Below are positions 18,037 through 27,712 of a DNA stretch of 52,723 bases, one piece after another (the first letter of the stretch is position 1; each line of letters opens with the position of its first letter). Both the position numbers and the translations under genes were made by a program. A model generated the notes under the pieces. The model had not been told where the DNA came from. It saw nothing but the letters and a program-made list of their open reading frames with translations, and did no database searches. The stretch spans positions 1 to 52,723 of the forward strand of contig JBKGYG010000002.1 of assembly GCA_046546235.1 (NCBI GenBank). The letters are read 5' to 3'. Source of the DNA: JBKGYG01 sp046546235. Its GTDB lineage: Bacteria; Bacillota; Clostridia; Lachnospirales; DSM-24629.

Positions 18037-19017
18037 ATGAAATCAAGAGTTCTCACATACTTAAAAGAAAGTAGAGATTATATATCAGGTCAAGAGTTAA
18101 GTAATATATTTGGCGTTTCTAGAACAGCTATCTGGAAAGCAGTTAAAGGGCTAAAAGAAGATGGCTATGATATTAAATCAGTTAGGAATAAAGGATATAA
18201 ATTAATTAGCATACCTGATATTTTATTAGCCGATGAGATAAAGTATGGCTTAAAAACAAACTATATTGGAGATAATGTTATTATATATGATGCTATTGAT
18301 TCTACTAATCAACAAGCTAAGAGATTAGCTTTAGATGGCTTGGGGAATGGTACAGTTGTTATTGCTGAGCAGCAAATTAAAGGGAAAGGAAGAAGAGGGA
18401 AGAATTGGGAATCACCTTATCAAACGGGGATTTGGATGTCTATATTACTTAAACCTAATATACATCCGAATCAAGCTTCAATGATTACACTATTGGCAGG
18501 TTTAGCAACAGTTAAAAGTATTAATAAAAAAATAGATAATAATAGTTTTATAAAATGGCCTAATGATATAGTTATAAATGGCAAAAAGGTTTGTGGTATA
18601 TTAACAGAAATAAGTACAGAAATTGATACAGTTAATTATATTATTGTTGGAATAGGAATAAATGTAAATACATTAGAATTTGACAAAGATATTAAAGATA
18701 TCGCTACATCTATAGCAAGAGAAGAAGGGCAGAAAGTAGATAGAGTACCAATAATTCAAAGTATATTACAAAACTTTGAATATTACTATGATATCTTTAA
18801 AAGAGATCTGAACTTATCCAATATAATTAAAGAATATGAAAAAGAGTGTATAAATATTAATAAGGAAGTTAAAGTTATATACAAAAATAAGGAAATTGAA
18901 GGAAAGGCTATGGGGATTACTCCAATAGGTGAACTTGTTATAATAGATAAAAGTGGACAAAAACACACAGTTAATTCAGGTGAAGTTTCTGTAAGAGGCC
19001 TAAACGGCTATATATAA
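18037..19017 (+). CDS. birA: Biotin-[acetyl-CoA-carboxylase] ligase with N-terminal repressor domain
   Basis: A bifunctional 326-aa protein. Residues 1-60 form a winged helix-turn-helix (GQELSNIFGVSRTAIWKAVK) that can repress biotin genes. The catalytic domain follows with the biotinoyl-AMP loop GKGRRGKNWESP (about residue 117) and KWPNDIVINGKKVCGILTE split over about 170-190. A small SH3-like C-terminal domain covers about 270-326. It starts 27 bp after argF. No biotin synthesis or transport gene is in the window, so its regulatory targets are elsewhere. Confidence 0.95.
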   Translation: MKSRVLTYLKESRDYISGQELSNIFGVSRTAIWKAVKGLKEDGYDIKSVRNKGYKLISIPDILLADEIKYGLKTNYIGDNVIIYDAIDSTNQQAKRLALDGLGNGTVVIAEQQIKGKGRRGKNWESPYQTGIWMSILLKPNIHPNQASMITLLAGLATVKSINKKIDNNSFIKWPNDIVINGKKVCGILTEISTEIDTVNYIIVGIGINVNTLEFDKDIKDIATSIAREEGQKVDRVPIIQSILQNFEYYYDIFKRDLNLSNIIKEYEKECININKEVKVIYKNKEIEGKAMGITPIGELVIIDKSGQKHTVNSGEVSVRGLNGYI

Positions 19018-19045
19018 TTAAAGAAGTTAGAGGTGAATTCAGAAA

Positions 19046-19393
19046 GTGTATATTGAAGATAGAATTATATTATCTGTATCAAATTCTTATGAACAAAAAT
19101 ATTATTTTAATGATGACTTTGAAACTATTCCACAAAATATAAAAGATGAACTAAAAGCTTTATCTGTTCTTTTTACAGAAGATGTAGGTGGAATTTTTAT
19201 TATTGGTTTTAATGAAGAAGGGCAGTTGTTTTTTGAAGTTAAAGCAAATGAAGAAGATATCCTTTATGATGAAATAGGTAGTCATTTAAAAATAAAACAA
19301 ATTCAAAATGAAAGAAAAGAACTTTGGGAAGCGTTAGAAACGTTCTTTAAAGTTTTTTTCTTAGGTGAAGAAGTAGAAGAGGAGGAGATATAA
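19046..19393 (+). CDS. Small conserved protein resembling DUF6145
   Basis: A 115-aa acidic soluble protein with GTG start behind GAGGTG. It carries the stretches NSYEQKYYFNDDF, LSVLFTEDVGG and GSHLKIKQIQ, and a C-terminal FFLGEE tail, a pattern I associate with DUF6145 proteins of Lachnospiraceae. Function is unknown. It is in a tight gene string with birA, the Dabb protein and coaX; the next start codon directly follows its stop. Confidence 0.65.
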   Translation: MYIEDRIILSVSNSYEQKYYFNDDFETIPQNIKDELKALSVLFTEDVGGIFIIGFNEEGQLFFEVKANEEDILYDEIGSHLKIKQIQNERKELWEALETFFKVFFLGEEVEEEEI

Positions 19394-19702
19394 GTGATTA
19401 GGCATATTGTAATGTTCAAGTTTAAAGAAGAAGTTGAAGGTATGAAAAAAACAGAAATAATTGAAAAGGCTAAAATAATGATTGAGGAGTTAGAAAAAAA
19501 GATTGAGAGTATTAGGTTTTTAAAAGTTGGGATTAATTCAAAAGAAGCTAATCAAGATAATTTCGATTTAGTATTAGTATCAGATTTTGATACTATGGAA
19601 GATTTGAACAACTACCAAGTTCATCCGGATCATCAAATAGTAGTAGCCTTTATTAAAAAGGTTGTAGAATCAAGAGCTTGCGTAGACTTTGAAATACAGT
19701 AA
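19394..19702 (+). CDS. Dabb (stress-responsive alpha/beta barrel) family protein
   Basis: A 102-aa protein starting at GTG 19394, immediately after the preceding stop. It begins IRHIVMFKFKEE and ends RACVDFEI, with HPDHQIVVAFIKKV in the last third, the classic Dabb domain pattern of small dimeric alpha/beta barrel proteins. Molecular activity of bacterial members is generally unknown. It is part of the birA-coaX gene string. Confidence 0.88.
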   Translation: MIRHIVMFKFKEEVEGMKKTEIIEKAKIMIEELEKKIESIRFLKVGINSKEANQDNFDLVLVSDFDTMEDLNNYQVHPDHQIVVAFIKKVVESRACVDFEIQ

Positions 19703-19720
19703 CTTTAAGAGGTGAGAATA

Positions 19721-20485
19721 TTGTTATTAGTAGTAGATATTGGCAATACTAACGTTGTGTTAGGAGTTTATAATGGCGCTGATTTAATTGGTAGTTGGAG
19801 AATGACAACTAAATCAAAAAGAACTTCTGATGAATATGGGTTGTTTATATGTGATTTATTGAAACATAGAAATATAGATATAAAAAAAGTAAATGATGTT
19901 ATTATCTCATCTGTTGTTCCGAATATTATGTATTCTTTTGTTAATGGTATTATTAAATATTTCAATACAACACCATTAGTAGTAGGACCAGGTATTAAAA
20001 CAGGGATAAAGATTCATACAGAAAATCCAAAAGAAGTCGGAGCAGACCGTATAGTAGATGTAGTTGCTGCTTATGAGTTGTATGGAGGGCCGACTATTGT
20101 TATTGATTTTGGTACTGCTACAACATTTGACGTCGTTACTAGGGATGGGATTTTTGACGTAGCTATAACTTCCCCTGGAATAAAAATATCTGCTAATGCG
20201 TTATGGCAAGGAGCTGCAAAATTACCTGAAATAGAAATAAAAAAACCTAATTCAATATTAGCAAGGGATACTATAACTAGTATGCAAGCAGGATTAGTAT
20301 ATGGCTATATTGGACAAGTTGAATATATAATTAAAAAAATAATAGAAGAAACTAATCTTAATGATATAAAAGTTGTTGCTACTGGAGGATTAGGAAAAAT
20401 CATTTTCGAAGAAACAGATAAGATTGATATATATAACCCTTTATTAACATTAGAAGGGCTTAGATTAATTTATGAGAAAAACTGA
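19721..20485 (+). CDS. coaX: Type III pantothenate kinase
   Basis: A protein of about 254 aa of the ASKHA fold that phosphorylates pantothenate, the first step of coenzyme A synthesis. It needs a monovalent cation and is not feedback inhibited. Motifs: LVVDIGNTN at the N terminus, SSVVPN, GADRIVD, IDFGTATTFDV and GLVYGYIG. I place the start at TTG 19721, 6 bp after AAGAGGTG, so the protein begins MLLVVDIGNTN; the frame is open from 19712. It is near birA, another cofactor gene. Confidence 0.95.
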   Translation: MLLVVDIGNTNVVLGVYNGADLIGSWRMTTKSKRTSDEYGLFICDLLKHRNIDIKKVNDVIISSVVPNIMYSFVNGIIKYFNTTPLVVGPGIKTGIKIHTENPKEVGADRIVDVVAAYELYGGPTIVIDFGTATTFDVVTRDGIFDVAITSPGIKISANALWQGAAKLPEIEIKKPNSILARDTITSMQAGLVYGYIGQVEYIIKKIIEETNLNDIKVVATGGLGKIIFEETDKIDIYNPLLTLEGLRLIYEKN

Positions 20486-20520
20486 TGCAGTTTCTGATTT
20501 AAATAGGGAGTGATTGTGAT

Positions 20521-21480
20521 TTGAGAATTGGTAATGTAGAAATCCCTAATAAAATTTTTCTAGCTCCAATGGCAGGAGTAACAGACTTGCCTTTTCGATT
20601 ATTGTGTAAGGAGCAAGGTTGTGGTTTGGCTTATACAGAGATGGTTAGTGCTAAAGCATTGTCTTATAATAATAAGAATACAGAAGTTTTATTGGCAACA
20701 GTAGAAGAAGAAAGACCTGTTGCTGTACAATTATTTGGTTCGGACCCTGAATTGTTAAGTGAAATGGCTAAAAGAATAGAAAAATACCCTATAGATATAA
20801 TAGATATAAATATGGGATGTCCAGTTCCAAAAGTAGTTAATAATAATGAAGGGTCTGCGCTTATGAAAGATCCTAATTTAATAGGAGAAATAGTGAGACA
20901 AGTATCTTCTTCTATTAAAAAACCACTTACAATAAAAATAAGAAAAGGCTTTTGTGATTCTAAAGTTAATGCTGTTGAAATAGCTCAGATCGCTGAGGAA
21001 AATGGCGCGTCTGCAATTGCAGTACACGGGAGAACTAGAGAAGAATATTATAGTGGTAGAGCAGATTGGAAAATTATTAAAAAGGTTAAAGAATCTGTTA
21101 GTATACCAGTTATAGGTAATGGTGATGTTTTTTCACCAATAGAAGCTAAAGAGTTGTTTGAGGCAACAAAGTGTGATGCAATTATGATAGGAAGGGGTGC
21201 CCAAGGAGATCCTTGGATTTTTAAAAGAGTTTTACATTATATGAAAACAGAAAAACTTTTACCCAAACCTATATTGGATGATATAATTAATATGTTTTTA
21301 AAGCATGCAAGGATGCTTATTGACTTAAAAGGTGAATATATAGCAGTGCGTGAGATGAGAAAGCATGCTAGTTGGTATACTAAAGGGCAGCATAACGCAA
21401 CACAGTTAAGAAGAGAAATTAATAATGCTACAACATATGAAGAACTAGAAAAAACATTTAAGACATCACTAAAGGGATAA
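20521..21480 (+). CDS. dusB: tRNA-dihydrouridine synthase DusB
   Basis: A 319-aa FMN enzyme that reduces uridine to dihydrouridine in tRNA D-loops. The TIM barrel carries LAPMAGVTDLPFR, the catalytic cysteine in NMGCPVPKVV, KIRKGF, AVHGRTREEYYSG and the phosphate-binding loop NGDVFSP/IMIGRGAQGDPW. The helical C-terminal domain has VREMRKHASWYTKG. It has a TTG start following GGGAGTGA. The order dusB-(unknown)-greA-lysS is common in Clostridia. Confidence 0.94.
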   Translation: MRIGNVEIPNKIFLAPMAGVTDLPFRLLCKEQGCGLAYTEMVSAKALSYNNKNTEVLLATVEEERPVAVQLFGSDPELLSEMAKRIEKYPIDIIDINMGCPVPKVVNNNEGSALMKDPNLIGEIVRQVSSSIKKPLTIKIRKGFCDSKVNAVEIAQIAEENGASAIAVHGRTREEYYSGRADWKIIKKVKESVSIPVIGNGDVFSPIEAKELFEATKCDAIMIGRGAQGDPWIFKRVLHYMKTEKLLPKPILDDIINMFLKHARMLIDLKGEYIAVREMRKHASWYTKGQHNATQLRREINNATTYEELEKTFKTSLKG

Positions 21481-21627
21481 TTCGGGACCAGTGATAAAGT
21501 CTTGCTCTTATTACCGTAAATGAATGTTGTACTATTGTTCTTAGATAAAATATCTTCATATCTTCCTTAATTCATTAATACACTAATAATAACTTGTTTT
21601 GTATGATATGTGATAAAGGAGGATTTG

Positions 21628-22593
21628 ATGAATCGAAGTTTTACTATATTTGAATTGGTAGAAACCATAGAAGATATACCTATTAAGATACCATTTAAGA
21701 TGATATTAACAAAAAGACATATAAAAAATAAAACATATAAAAAAATATTAAAAAAAACGCCTTTAAAGAAAAGTATAATTAATATTATGGGCATAGAAGG
21801 TTATAGAGTGCAATTACCAATAACTACCGACATAATAAAGGAAAAAGATGCTAATTATATTAAGACTATTATTAATTCGAGTGTAAATGATATGATAAAT
21901 GAGGAAAGTATATTATTTATTTTCCCAGATGAATTAATTGGATTTGTTCAAGAACTAGAAATACCAATAGTAGATGGCAAATTAATACCTTTTCTATTAC
22001 TAGATCAAGTCATAGAAAAATGTTGTAATGTTTATCCAAAAAAAATGAAAGATATTCATTTTGTTCTTATTGACGGACAAGATACATTAACTAATTATTG
22101 TATAGATTTAATTTACAGTAAAATTAATTATTTAACAATTATTACTGATAGAGCAAGTTATTATAATGAAATAACTGAAGAGATTTTTCAAGAAACTGGG
22201 TTAATTGTTGAAATAATAGAATCACCACTTTTGCAAAAAATTGAAAGTGATATTATAATAAATTGTGATAATAGTCAGAACAAGGCTTTTTATTTTTTTA
22301 ATAAAAATGCTTTTTTAATTGACTTTATAACACAAAAAGAAAGTATACGTAATATATTAATAAAACGTAAAGATTTAAGAGTTATCGATGACTTATCTTA
22401 TGTTGTTAATAATGAGAGTATAGATTCGAAACTTTTGCAGGCAATTATTTTTTCTCAAAATAGAGCGTTACGGAGCTGGATGCTCTATGGATATAAATCT
22501 CATATGTTAGATAGGATAAATAGATTATTTTCACAATACAATGTTAAGATAAGTGGTTTATACCAATACGGTCGAAAAATTGAATTCAACTAA
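21628..22593 (+). CDS. Unknown protein between dusB and greA
   Basis: A protein of about 321 aa with ATG 21628 only 5 bp after a perfect AAAGGAGG; the open frame extends upstream but that start lacks a ribosome site. There is no signal peptide and no clear transmembrane segment. The middle (about 135-225) alternates strands and helices (DIHFVLIDGQ, YLTIITDRASYY, DIIINCDN) in a way that suggests a Rossmann-like fold resembling dehydrogenase or shikimate-dehydrogenase-type domains, but no nucleotide-binding glycine loop is visible. I do not recognise the family. It has its own good ribosome site and lies before the greA promoter. Confidence 0.75.
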   Translation: MNRSFTIFELVETIEDIPIKIPFKMILTKRHIKNKTYKKILKKTPLKKSIINIMGIEGYRVQLPITTDIIKEKDANYIKTIINSSVNDMINEESILFIFPDELIGFVQELEIPIVDGKLIPFLLLDQVIEKCCNVYPKKMKDIHFVLIDGQDTLTNYCIDLIYSKINYLTIITDRASYYNEITEEIFQETGLIVEIIESPLLQKIESDIIINCDNSQNKAFYFFNKNAFLIDFITQKESIRNILIKRKDLRVIDDLSYVVNNESIDSKLLQAIIFSQNRALRSWMLYGYKSHMLDRINRLFSQYNVKISGLYQYGRKIEFN

Positions 22594-22595
22594 TC

Positions 22596-22624
22596 TTGAC
22601 AATGTAATGTAATTAAGTTATAAT
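22596..22624 (+). promoter_or_regulatory. Consensus sigma-A promoter of greA-lysS
   Basis: A perfect TTGACA (22596-22601) and a perfect TATAAT (22619-22624) are separated by 17 bp, starting just after the stop of the preceding gene and about 130 bp before greA. It is among the strongest promoters in the window. Confidence 0.8.
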
Positions 22625-22752
22625 ACTTTGAATATTAGTGAAAGCATATTGTGTTGAATGGTTGGTTAGTATAAAATTATGTTTTATTTATAGTTTGTAA
22701 TTATCAGAGCAATTTTTTAAAAAACAAATAATAAGAGGAAGGGTGTAGCAGG

Positions 22753-23229
22753 ATGGTAAACAAAAAAATTGTCTTAACTTATGCTGGATTAAAAGAATTA
22801 GAAGAAGAACTAAGCCAATTAAAAATTGTAAGAAGAAAAGAAGTAGCTGAAAAAATAAAAGAAGCTAGAGGACAAGGTGACTTATCAGAGAATGCTGAAT
22901 ATGATGCAGCTAAAGAAGAACAAGCAGAGATTGAAGCTAGAATATTAGAGATAGAAAAAATATTAAAGAATGCAGAAGTTATTGATGAAGATGAAGTGGA
23001 TTTAACAGCAATTAATGTAGGTTGTAAAGTTCGGCTTCTAGATATAGAATTTGAAGAAGAAGTTGATTATGCTATAGTTGGTTCTGCTGAGGCTGATCCA
23101 TTGAAATATAAAATTTCTAATGAATCACCTGTAGGAAAAGCATTAATAGGAGCTAAAGTTGGAGAAGTTGTTGAAGCAGAAACACCTGCAGGAACAGTGA
23201 AATTTAATATTCTTGAAATTCATCGGTAA
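22753..23229 (+). CDS. greA: Transcription elongation factor GreA
   Basis: A 158-aa factor that rescues backtracked RNA polymerase by stimulating transcript cleavage. The N-terminal coiled coil carries the acidic tip GDLSENAEYDAAKEEQ with the D and E residues needed to act in the polymerase secondary channel. The C-terminal FKBP-like domain ends ETPAGTVKFNILEI. Full length. It is expressed from the strong promoter at 22596 with lysS 77 bp downstream. Confidence 0.97.
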   Translation: MVNKKIVLTYAGLKELEEELSQLKIVRRKEVAEKIKEARGQGDLSENAEYDAAKEEQAEIEARILEIEKILKNAEVIDEDEVDLTAINVGCKVRLLDIEFEEEVDYAIVGSAEADPLKYKISNESPVGKALIGAKVGEVVEAETPAGTVKFNILEIHR

Positions 23230-23306
23230 TCTTGATTTTGGATAAATATTATTTTAAGATGATAAATGATGTAGTTGGATAAATAAAGAAACACAAAGGA
23301 GGGAAT

Positions 23307-24800
23307 ATGTTGTCTGAGAACAATCAACAAGCAAATGAACAAGACATAAATGAATTATTACAAATTAGAAGACAAAAACTATTAGAACTCCAAGAAAAAG
23401 GTAAGGATCCTTTTAAACTAACTAAATATACAGTAACTCATCATAGTGAAGAGATTATTAATTGTTTTGATGAGTATGAAGGGAAAATTATATCTATAGC
23501 AGGTCGTATAATGACAAAGAGAGTTATGGGGAAAGCTTCATTTTGTCATATTCAAGATAGATACGGGCAAATACAATCCTATATTAGAAAAGATGCTGTT
23601 GGAGAAGATGATTATTCAGATTTTAAACACTTTGATTTAGGCGATATTGTTGGCATTAAAGGGGAAGTGTTTAAAACTAAAAAAGGTGAAATATCTATAA
23701 AAGCCAAGGAAGTTATATTGTTATCAAAGAGTTTACAAATACTTCCTGAAAAATATCATGGATTAAAAGATACAGATACAAGATATCGTCAACGATATTT
23801 AGATCTTATTGTAAATGGAGAAGTAAAAGATACTTTTATTAAACGAAGTCAAATCATAAAAGAGATAAGAAATTATTTGGATGATATGAATTTTCTAGAA
23901 GTTGAAACACCTGTGCTACATACAATTGCTGGTGGAGCAGCAGCTAGACCGTTTATAACACATCATAATGCTCTTGATATGGAAATGTATCTAAGGATTG
24001 CGTTAGAACTTCATTTAAAAAGACTTATAGTAGGTGGATTTGAAAGAGTTTATGAAATAGGCCGAGTTTTTAGAAATGAAGGTCTTTCTATTAGGCATAA
24101 CCCTGAATTTACATTATTAGAGCTTTATCAAGCATATACTGACTATGAAGGTATGATGAATCTAACAGAAAATCTTATTCGTGAAGTTGCTAAGAAAGTA
24201 TTAGGCTCAGCAAAAATAACATATGATAATATTGATATTGATTTAGAAAAACCTTTTGAAAAAATGAGTATGTTAGAAGCAGTCAAAAAGTATGCAAGCG
24301 TTGATTTTAACAATGTAAATACTGATGAAGAAGCAAAAGAATTAGCTAAGAAATATGAAATAGAGTTTGAAAAGCACCATAAAAAAGGAGACATTCTTAA
24401 TCTGTTTTTTGAAGAATATGTTGAGGAGAATTTAGTTCAACCAACATTTATTATTGGTCATCCAGTTGAAATATCACCTTTGGCAAAAAGACAACCTGAT
24501 AATCCAGATTATACAGAACGATTTGAACTTTTTATAACTAGAAGAGAATTTGCTAATGCATTTTCTGAGCTTAATGATCCAATAGACCAAAGAGAAAGAT
24601 TTAAACATCAAGAGTCTTTGCGAGCAGCTGGTGATGAAGAAGCAAATATGATGGATGAAGACTTTTTAACTTCATTAGAATATGGAATGCCACCAACAGG
24701 GGGATTAGGAATTGGGATAGATCGACTCGTTATGTTATTGACAGATTCTTATGCAATAAGAGATGTGTTGTTATTTCCTACGATGAAACATAAAGAATAG
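23307..24800 (+). CDS. lysS: Lysyl-tRNA synthetase, class II
   Basis: A 497-aa enzyme charging tRNA-Lys. An OB-fold anticodon-binding domain (about 60-150, GRIMTKRVMGKASFCHIQDR) precedes the class II core: motif 1 near FLEVETPVL, motif 2 at RVFRNEGLSIRHNPEFT, and motif 3 at GLGIGIDRLVMLLT. The length is typical. A GGAGGG site precedes the ATG. It is probably co-transcribed with greA and ends at a strong hairpin terminator. Confidence 0.97.
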   Translation: MLSENNQQANEQDINELLQIRRQKLLELQEKGKDPFKLTKYTVTHHSEEIINCFDEYEGKIISIAGRIMTKRVMGKASFCHIQDRYGQIQSYIRKDAVGEDDYSDFKHFDLGDIVGIKGEVFKTKKGEISIKAKEVILLSKSLQILPEKYHGLKDTDTRYRQRYLDLIVNGEVKDTFIKRSQIIKEIRNYLDDMNFLEVETPVLHTIAGGAAARPFITHHNALDMEMYLRIALELHLKRLIVGGFERVYEIGRVFRNEGLSIRHNPEFTLLELYQAYTDYEGMMNLTENLIREVAKKVLGSAKITYDNIDIDLEKPFEKMSMLEAVKKYASVDFNNVNTDEEAKELAKKYEIEFEKHHKKGDILNLFFEEYVEENLVQPTFIIGHPVEISPLAKRQPDNPDYTERFELFITRREFANAFSELNDPIDQRERFKHQESLRAAGDEEANMMDEDFLTSLEYGMPPTGGLGIGIDRLVMLLTDSYAIRDVLLFPTMKHKE

Positions 24801-24806
24801 CTTGTG

Positions 24807-24835
24807 AAGTCCGACATAAAAGTCGGACTTTTTTT
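24807..24835 (+). terminator. Rho-independent terminator after lysS
   Basis: AAGTCCGAC (24807-24815) pairs with GTCGGACTT (24822-24830), 9 bp, followed by a T-run to 24835. Confidence 0.88.
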
Positions 24836-25079
24836 GAGGGAGGTCCTATTATTCAGATGATTGATACAAGCCGCTTTTGTTTTATAAAAAGTAGGTATTA
24901 AAAATTGAATTTAAAAACAAATATAGAAATCAAAGATAATCAATGAAATAATTACATGTGTAGTATTAGTAAATATTATATAAAATATTATAGATAGAAC
25001 GTAAACAAAAAACTGTCGAATTTTATTATTGAATATGCTATAATGATTTGAGACAATAAAAATAGCTAGAGGTGTATAA
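24836..25079 (+). promoter_or_regulatory. Intergenic region upstream of the lipoprotein gene; promoter and repeat fragment
   Basis: TATAAT at 25039-25044 with a weak TCGAAT -35 at 25016-25021 (17-bp spacer) is the likely promoter. The stretch 24843-24887 carries GTCCTATTATTCAGATGATT and then AAGCCGCTTTTGT, similar to pieces of the dispersed repeats at 49375, 43166 and the window start. Confidence 0.35.
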
Positions 25080-26321
25080 ATGGGGAAACTTAAAAATAGT
25101 AATAAAAGAATATTTTTATGTTTGATTTTGGTTATAATTCTTACTGGACTTCTTGCTTGTGACAATATACAAGACAATAATAAGACAGAGACGCCTACAC
25201 CAGATACTATTGAAGATGTTGATAATAATGTTATAATTGATTTTTCTTATGCTAAAGAAGCTCCAGCAGTTAATCATAACACTTTTTTCGAACCTGTAAA
25301 AGTAAAAGGTCTTTTTGTTAATGCTCATAACGCTGGGTCTTCATCGTCTTTAGATAATCTAATAAAGATAGCTGATGAAACAGAAGTTAATGCTTTTGTT
25401 ATTGATGTTAAAGATGATAATGGATATATAACATTTGAAATGGATTTACCTGTTGTAAATGAAGTGGATTCTGACAGAAAAATTATTCGAGATATAGATG
25501 GGTTAATGGATAAATTATATAAACACGATATTTTCCCAATTGCACGAATTGTATGTTTTAAGGATAAATATTTGGCTAAAAACGAAAAAGATTATGCTAT
25601 TAAAAACAAAGATGGGAGTTTATGGTATTATGAGAATATAGCTTGGTTAAACCCATATAATAGAGACTCTTGGGAGTATATAGTTGATATTGCAAAAGAA
25701 GCCGCTAAAGTTGGTTTCAAAGAGATTCAATTTGATTATATTAGATTTGAGGCAACTTCATCATTAAGAAATGCTGATTTAGGTCCGGAATCTGAAGATA
25801 AAAAACGAACAGAAATAATTTTGGAATTTCTTGATTACGCAAATGAGGAATTAGAGGACTATAATGTTGTAATATCAGCAGATGTCTTTGGTATAATTTT
25901 TCTAAGCCATAGGGATGGTGAGAATATTGGACAAGATTATATAGAAATGAGTAAGAGACTAGATGTAATTAGTCCCATGGTGTATCCATCACATTATGGA
26001 AAAGGTGGTTATTATGGAGCACCTAGTGATATTCATTCAGATTGGTATCCATATGAAATATTATATGGTTCAATGATGAATTCAAATAAAGAATTAGATA
26101 AGATTCCAGAAAAAGAAAACAGACCAATAGTTAGACCTTGGTTACAAGCTTTTACAGCAAAGCATTTAAAAAGTCCTAATTATAGAGTTTATGGCGGTGA
26201 AGAATTGAGAGAACAGATTCAAGGCACATATGATGCAGGGCTAGAAGAATGGATTTTATGGAATTCTTCTAGTAATTATAATACATTTTTAGATGGTTTA
26301 TTAAAAGAGGGAGAAGAATAA
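25080..26321 (+). CDS. Lipoprotein of the putative glycoside hydrolase (DUF4015) family
   Basis: A 413-aa exported lipoprotein. The N terminus is basic, then hydrophobic, ending in a lipobox LTGLLAC with C28 or so as lipidation site. The mature part is a TIM-barrel-type domain: GLFVNAHNAG, AFVIDVKDDNGYITFE, IARIVCFKD, IQFDYIRFEA, SADVFGI and VISPMVYPSHYGKGGYYG. These motifs mark the DUF4015 putative glycoside hydrolases, which have conserved acidic residues but no firm substrate. It probably acts on an extracellular glycan. It has its own promoter; a small membrane protein gene follows after 18 bp. Confidence 0.85.
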   Translation: MGKLKNSNKRIFLCLILVIILTGLLACDNIQDNNKTETPTPDTIEDVDNNVIIDFSYAKEAPAVNHNTFFEPVKVKGLFVNAHNAGSSSSLDNLIKIADETEVNAFVIDVKDDNGYITFEMDLPVVNEVDSDRKIIRDIDGLMDKLYKHDIFPIARIVCFKDKYLAKNEKDYAIKNKDGSLWYYENIAWLNPYNRDSWEYIVDIAKEAAKVGFKEIQFDYIRFEATSSLRNADLGPESEDKKRTEIILEFLDYANEELEDYNVVISADVFGIIFLSHRDGENIGQDYIEMSKRLDVISPMVYPSHYGKGGYYGAPSDIHSDWYPYEILYGSMMNSNKELDKIPEKENRPIVRPWLQAFTAKHLKSPNYRVYGGEELREQIQGTYDAGLEEWILWNSSSNYNTFLDGLLKEGEE

Positions 26322-26339
26322 GTTGCTTGAGGTGATAGT

Positions 26340-26717
26340 ATGATTAATGAGCAAAAAGTTAAAATGATGACTAAATTGGCTATTTATGAGAAAAATATAG
26401 GTAAAGAAGATTTGAATGTTAACGAATACTATAAGCATGACTATATTTTACTTAACAATATAAGGACTAGAATTGCTGTAACAATTGCAAGCACTATTAT
26501 CTTTGGAGGACATGCTTTAGCTCAGTTATTATCATATGTAGAAGACAAGGAAGATGTTAATTTTTTGGCTCTTGGTATTGCTTATAGTATTATATATATT
26601 TTTTTAATGATTTTTTATTCATTTATATCTACAAGGATTTATGCAGTTAAATATAAACATGCGCAAGCTCGGTTAGCTGGATACAAAAAGTATTTAGAAA
26701 AAATCCAAAAAGATTAA
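26340..26717 (+). CDS. Small membrane protein of unknown function
   Basis: A 125-aa protein with a charged N-terminal part (about 1-40) and two hydrophobic segments (about 44-65, AVTIASTIIFGGHALAQLL, and 75-97, LALGIAYSIIYIFLMIFYSF), then a basic tail. GAGGTG precedes the ATG. I do not recognise the family. It is between the DUF4015 lipoprotein and another unknown membrane protein, probably in the same transcript. Confidence 0.72.
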   Translation: MINEQKVKMMTKLAIYEKNIGKEDLNVNEYYKHDYILLNNIRTRIAVTIASTIIFGGHALAQLLSYVEDKEDVNFLALGIAYSIIYIFLMIFYSFISTRIYAVKYKHAQARLAGYKKYLEKIQKD

Positions 26718-26761
26718 AAGATAATATTTTTAGGTTTTAAATTTAGGAGGTTTCTTTTAAC

Positions 26762-27700
26762 ATGTTGACAAAATTATTAGAAATTAGGGAATTATTTATA
26801 ATATTTTATAAACGTTATGAAATCTATATAATACCGATTTTAAAGTTTTTAACATTCATCATTATATTAGTTAAATTAAATGGAACATTAGGTTATGCTA
26901 CTGTACTTAACAAAAGTATGATTAATATTGTACTTGCAATAATATTAACATTATTACCTGGTTCTTGGGCTATACTATGTTTAGGTTTTATTATTATAAC
27001 TCATTTAGCATTTGCCTCAATAGAGGTTGCTATTGTTATAGGACTCTTACTTGCTGTTTTATATCTTATGTTTATTCATTTAGCACCAAAGTTAAGTTAT
27101 CTAATAATTGCTGTACCATTATGTTTTTCGCTTAATATTCCATATGTAATACCAATATTTGCAGGTTTGTTTTTAACTCCATTGTCAGTGATTCCTATAA
27201 TATTTGGTACAGTTATTTATTATTTTTCTTCATTTATTAATACACTTATAAGTCTTAAACCAGAAGATAGTGATTTACCAGAAATACCAACAATTATGTT
27301 AGAGGTTTACAAAGAAACAGTTAATAGAGTGTTTTCTGATAAGGAAATGATTTTTACAGTAATAATCTTTTCTCTTGTAGTGATAATTACATATAGTATT
27401 AGTCGACTATCTAATGATTATATTTGGTATATTACAATTAGTATTGCTACTGTAGTCAATATTATATTGTTCATAATTGGTAATTTAGCTTTGGACTTGA
27501 ATCTTGGTTTAGTAGGAGTTATTTTTGGCAGCATTTTGTCAGGAATTATAGTTGCTATCATGCAATTTTTTAAATGTATTGTAGATTATAGCAGGGCAGA
27601 AAAAGTTCAATATGAAGATGATGACTACTTTTATTATGTAAAAGCTATTCCTAAGATTCATATTAGTAAACCGAAAAGAAAAGTAAAGCGAATTAAATAA
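26762..27700 (+). CDS. Polytopic membrane protein of unknown function
   Basis: A 312-aa protein with about seven or eight hydrophobic segments and a short basic C-terminal tail (KPKRKVKRIK). AGGAGG precedes the ATG. The motif LVKLNGTLGYATVLN near residue 40 and LTPLSVIPIIFGT near 145 look conserved in character, but I cannot assign a family. It directly precedes a terminator and the cdaA operon, so it may be an envelope protein conserved beside the c-di-AMP genes. Confidence 0.75.
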   Translation: MLTKLLEIRELFIIFYKRYEIYIIPILKFLTFIIILVKLNGTLGYATVLNKSMINIVLAIILTLLPGSWAILCLGFIIITHLAFASIEVAIVIGLLLAVLYLMFIHLAPKLSYLIIAVPLCFSLNIPYVIPIFAGLFLTPLSVIPIIFGTVIYYFSSFINTLISLKPEDSDLPEIPTIMLEVYKETVNRVFSDKEMIFTVIIFSLVVIITYSISRLSNDYIWYITISIATVVNIILFIIGNLALDLNLGLVGVIFGSILSGIIVAIMQFFKCIVDYSRAEKVQYEDDDYFYYVKAIPKIHISKPKRKVKRIK

Positions 27701-27712
27701 TGTTAATAACAG

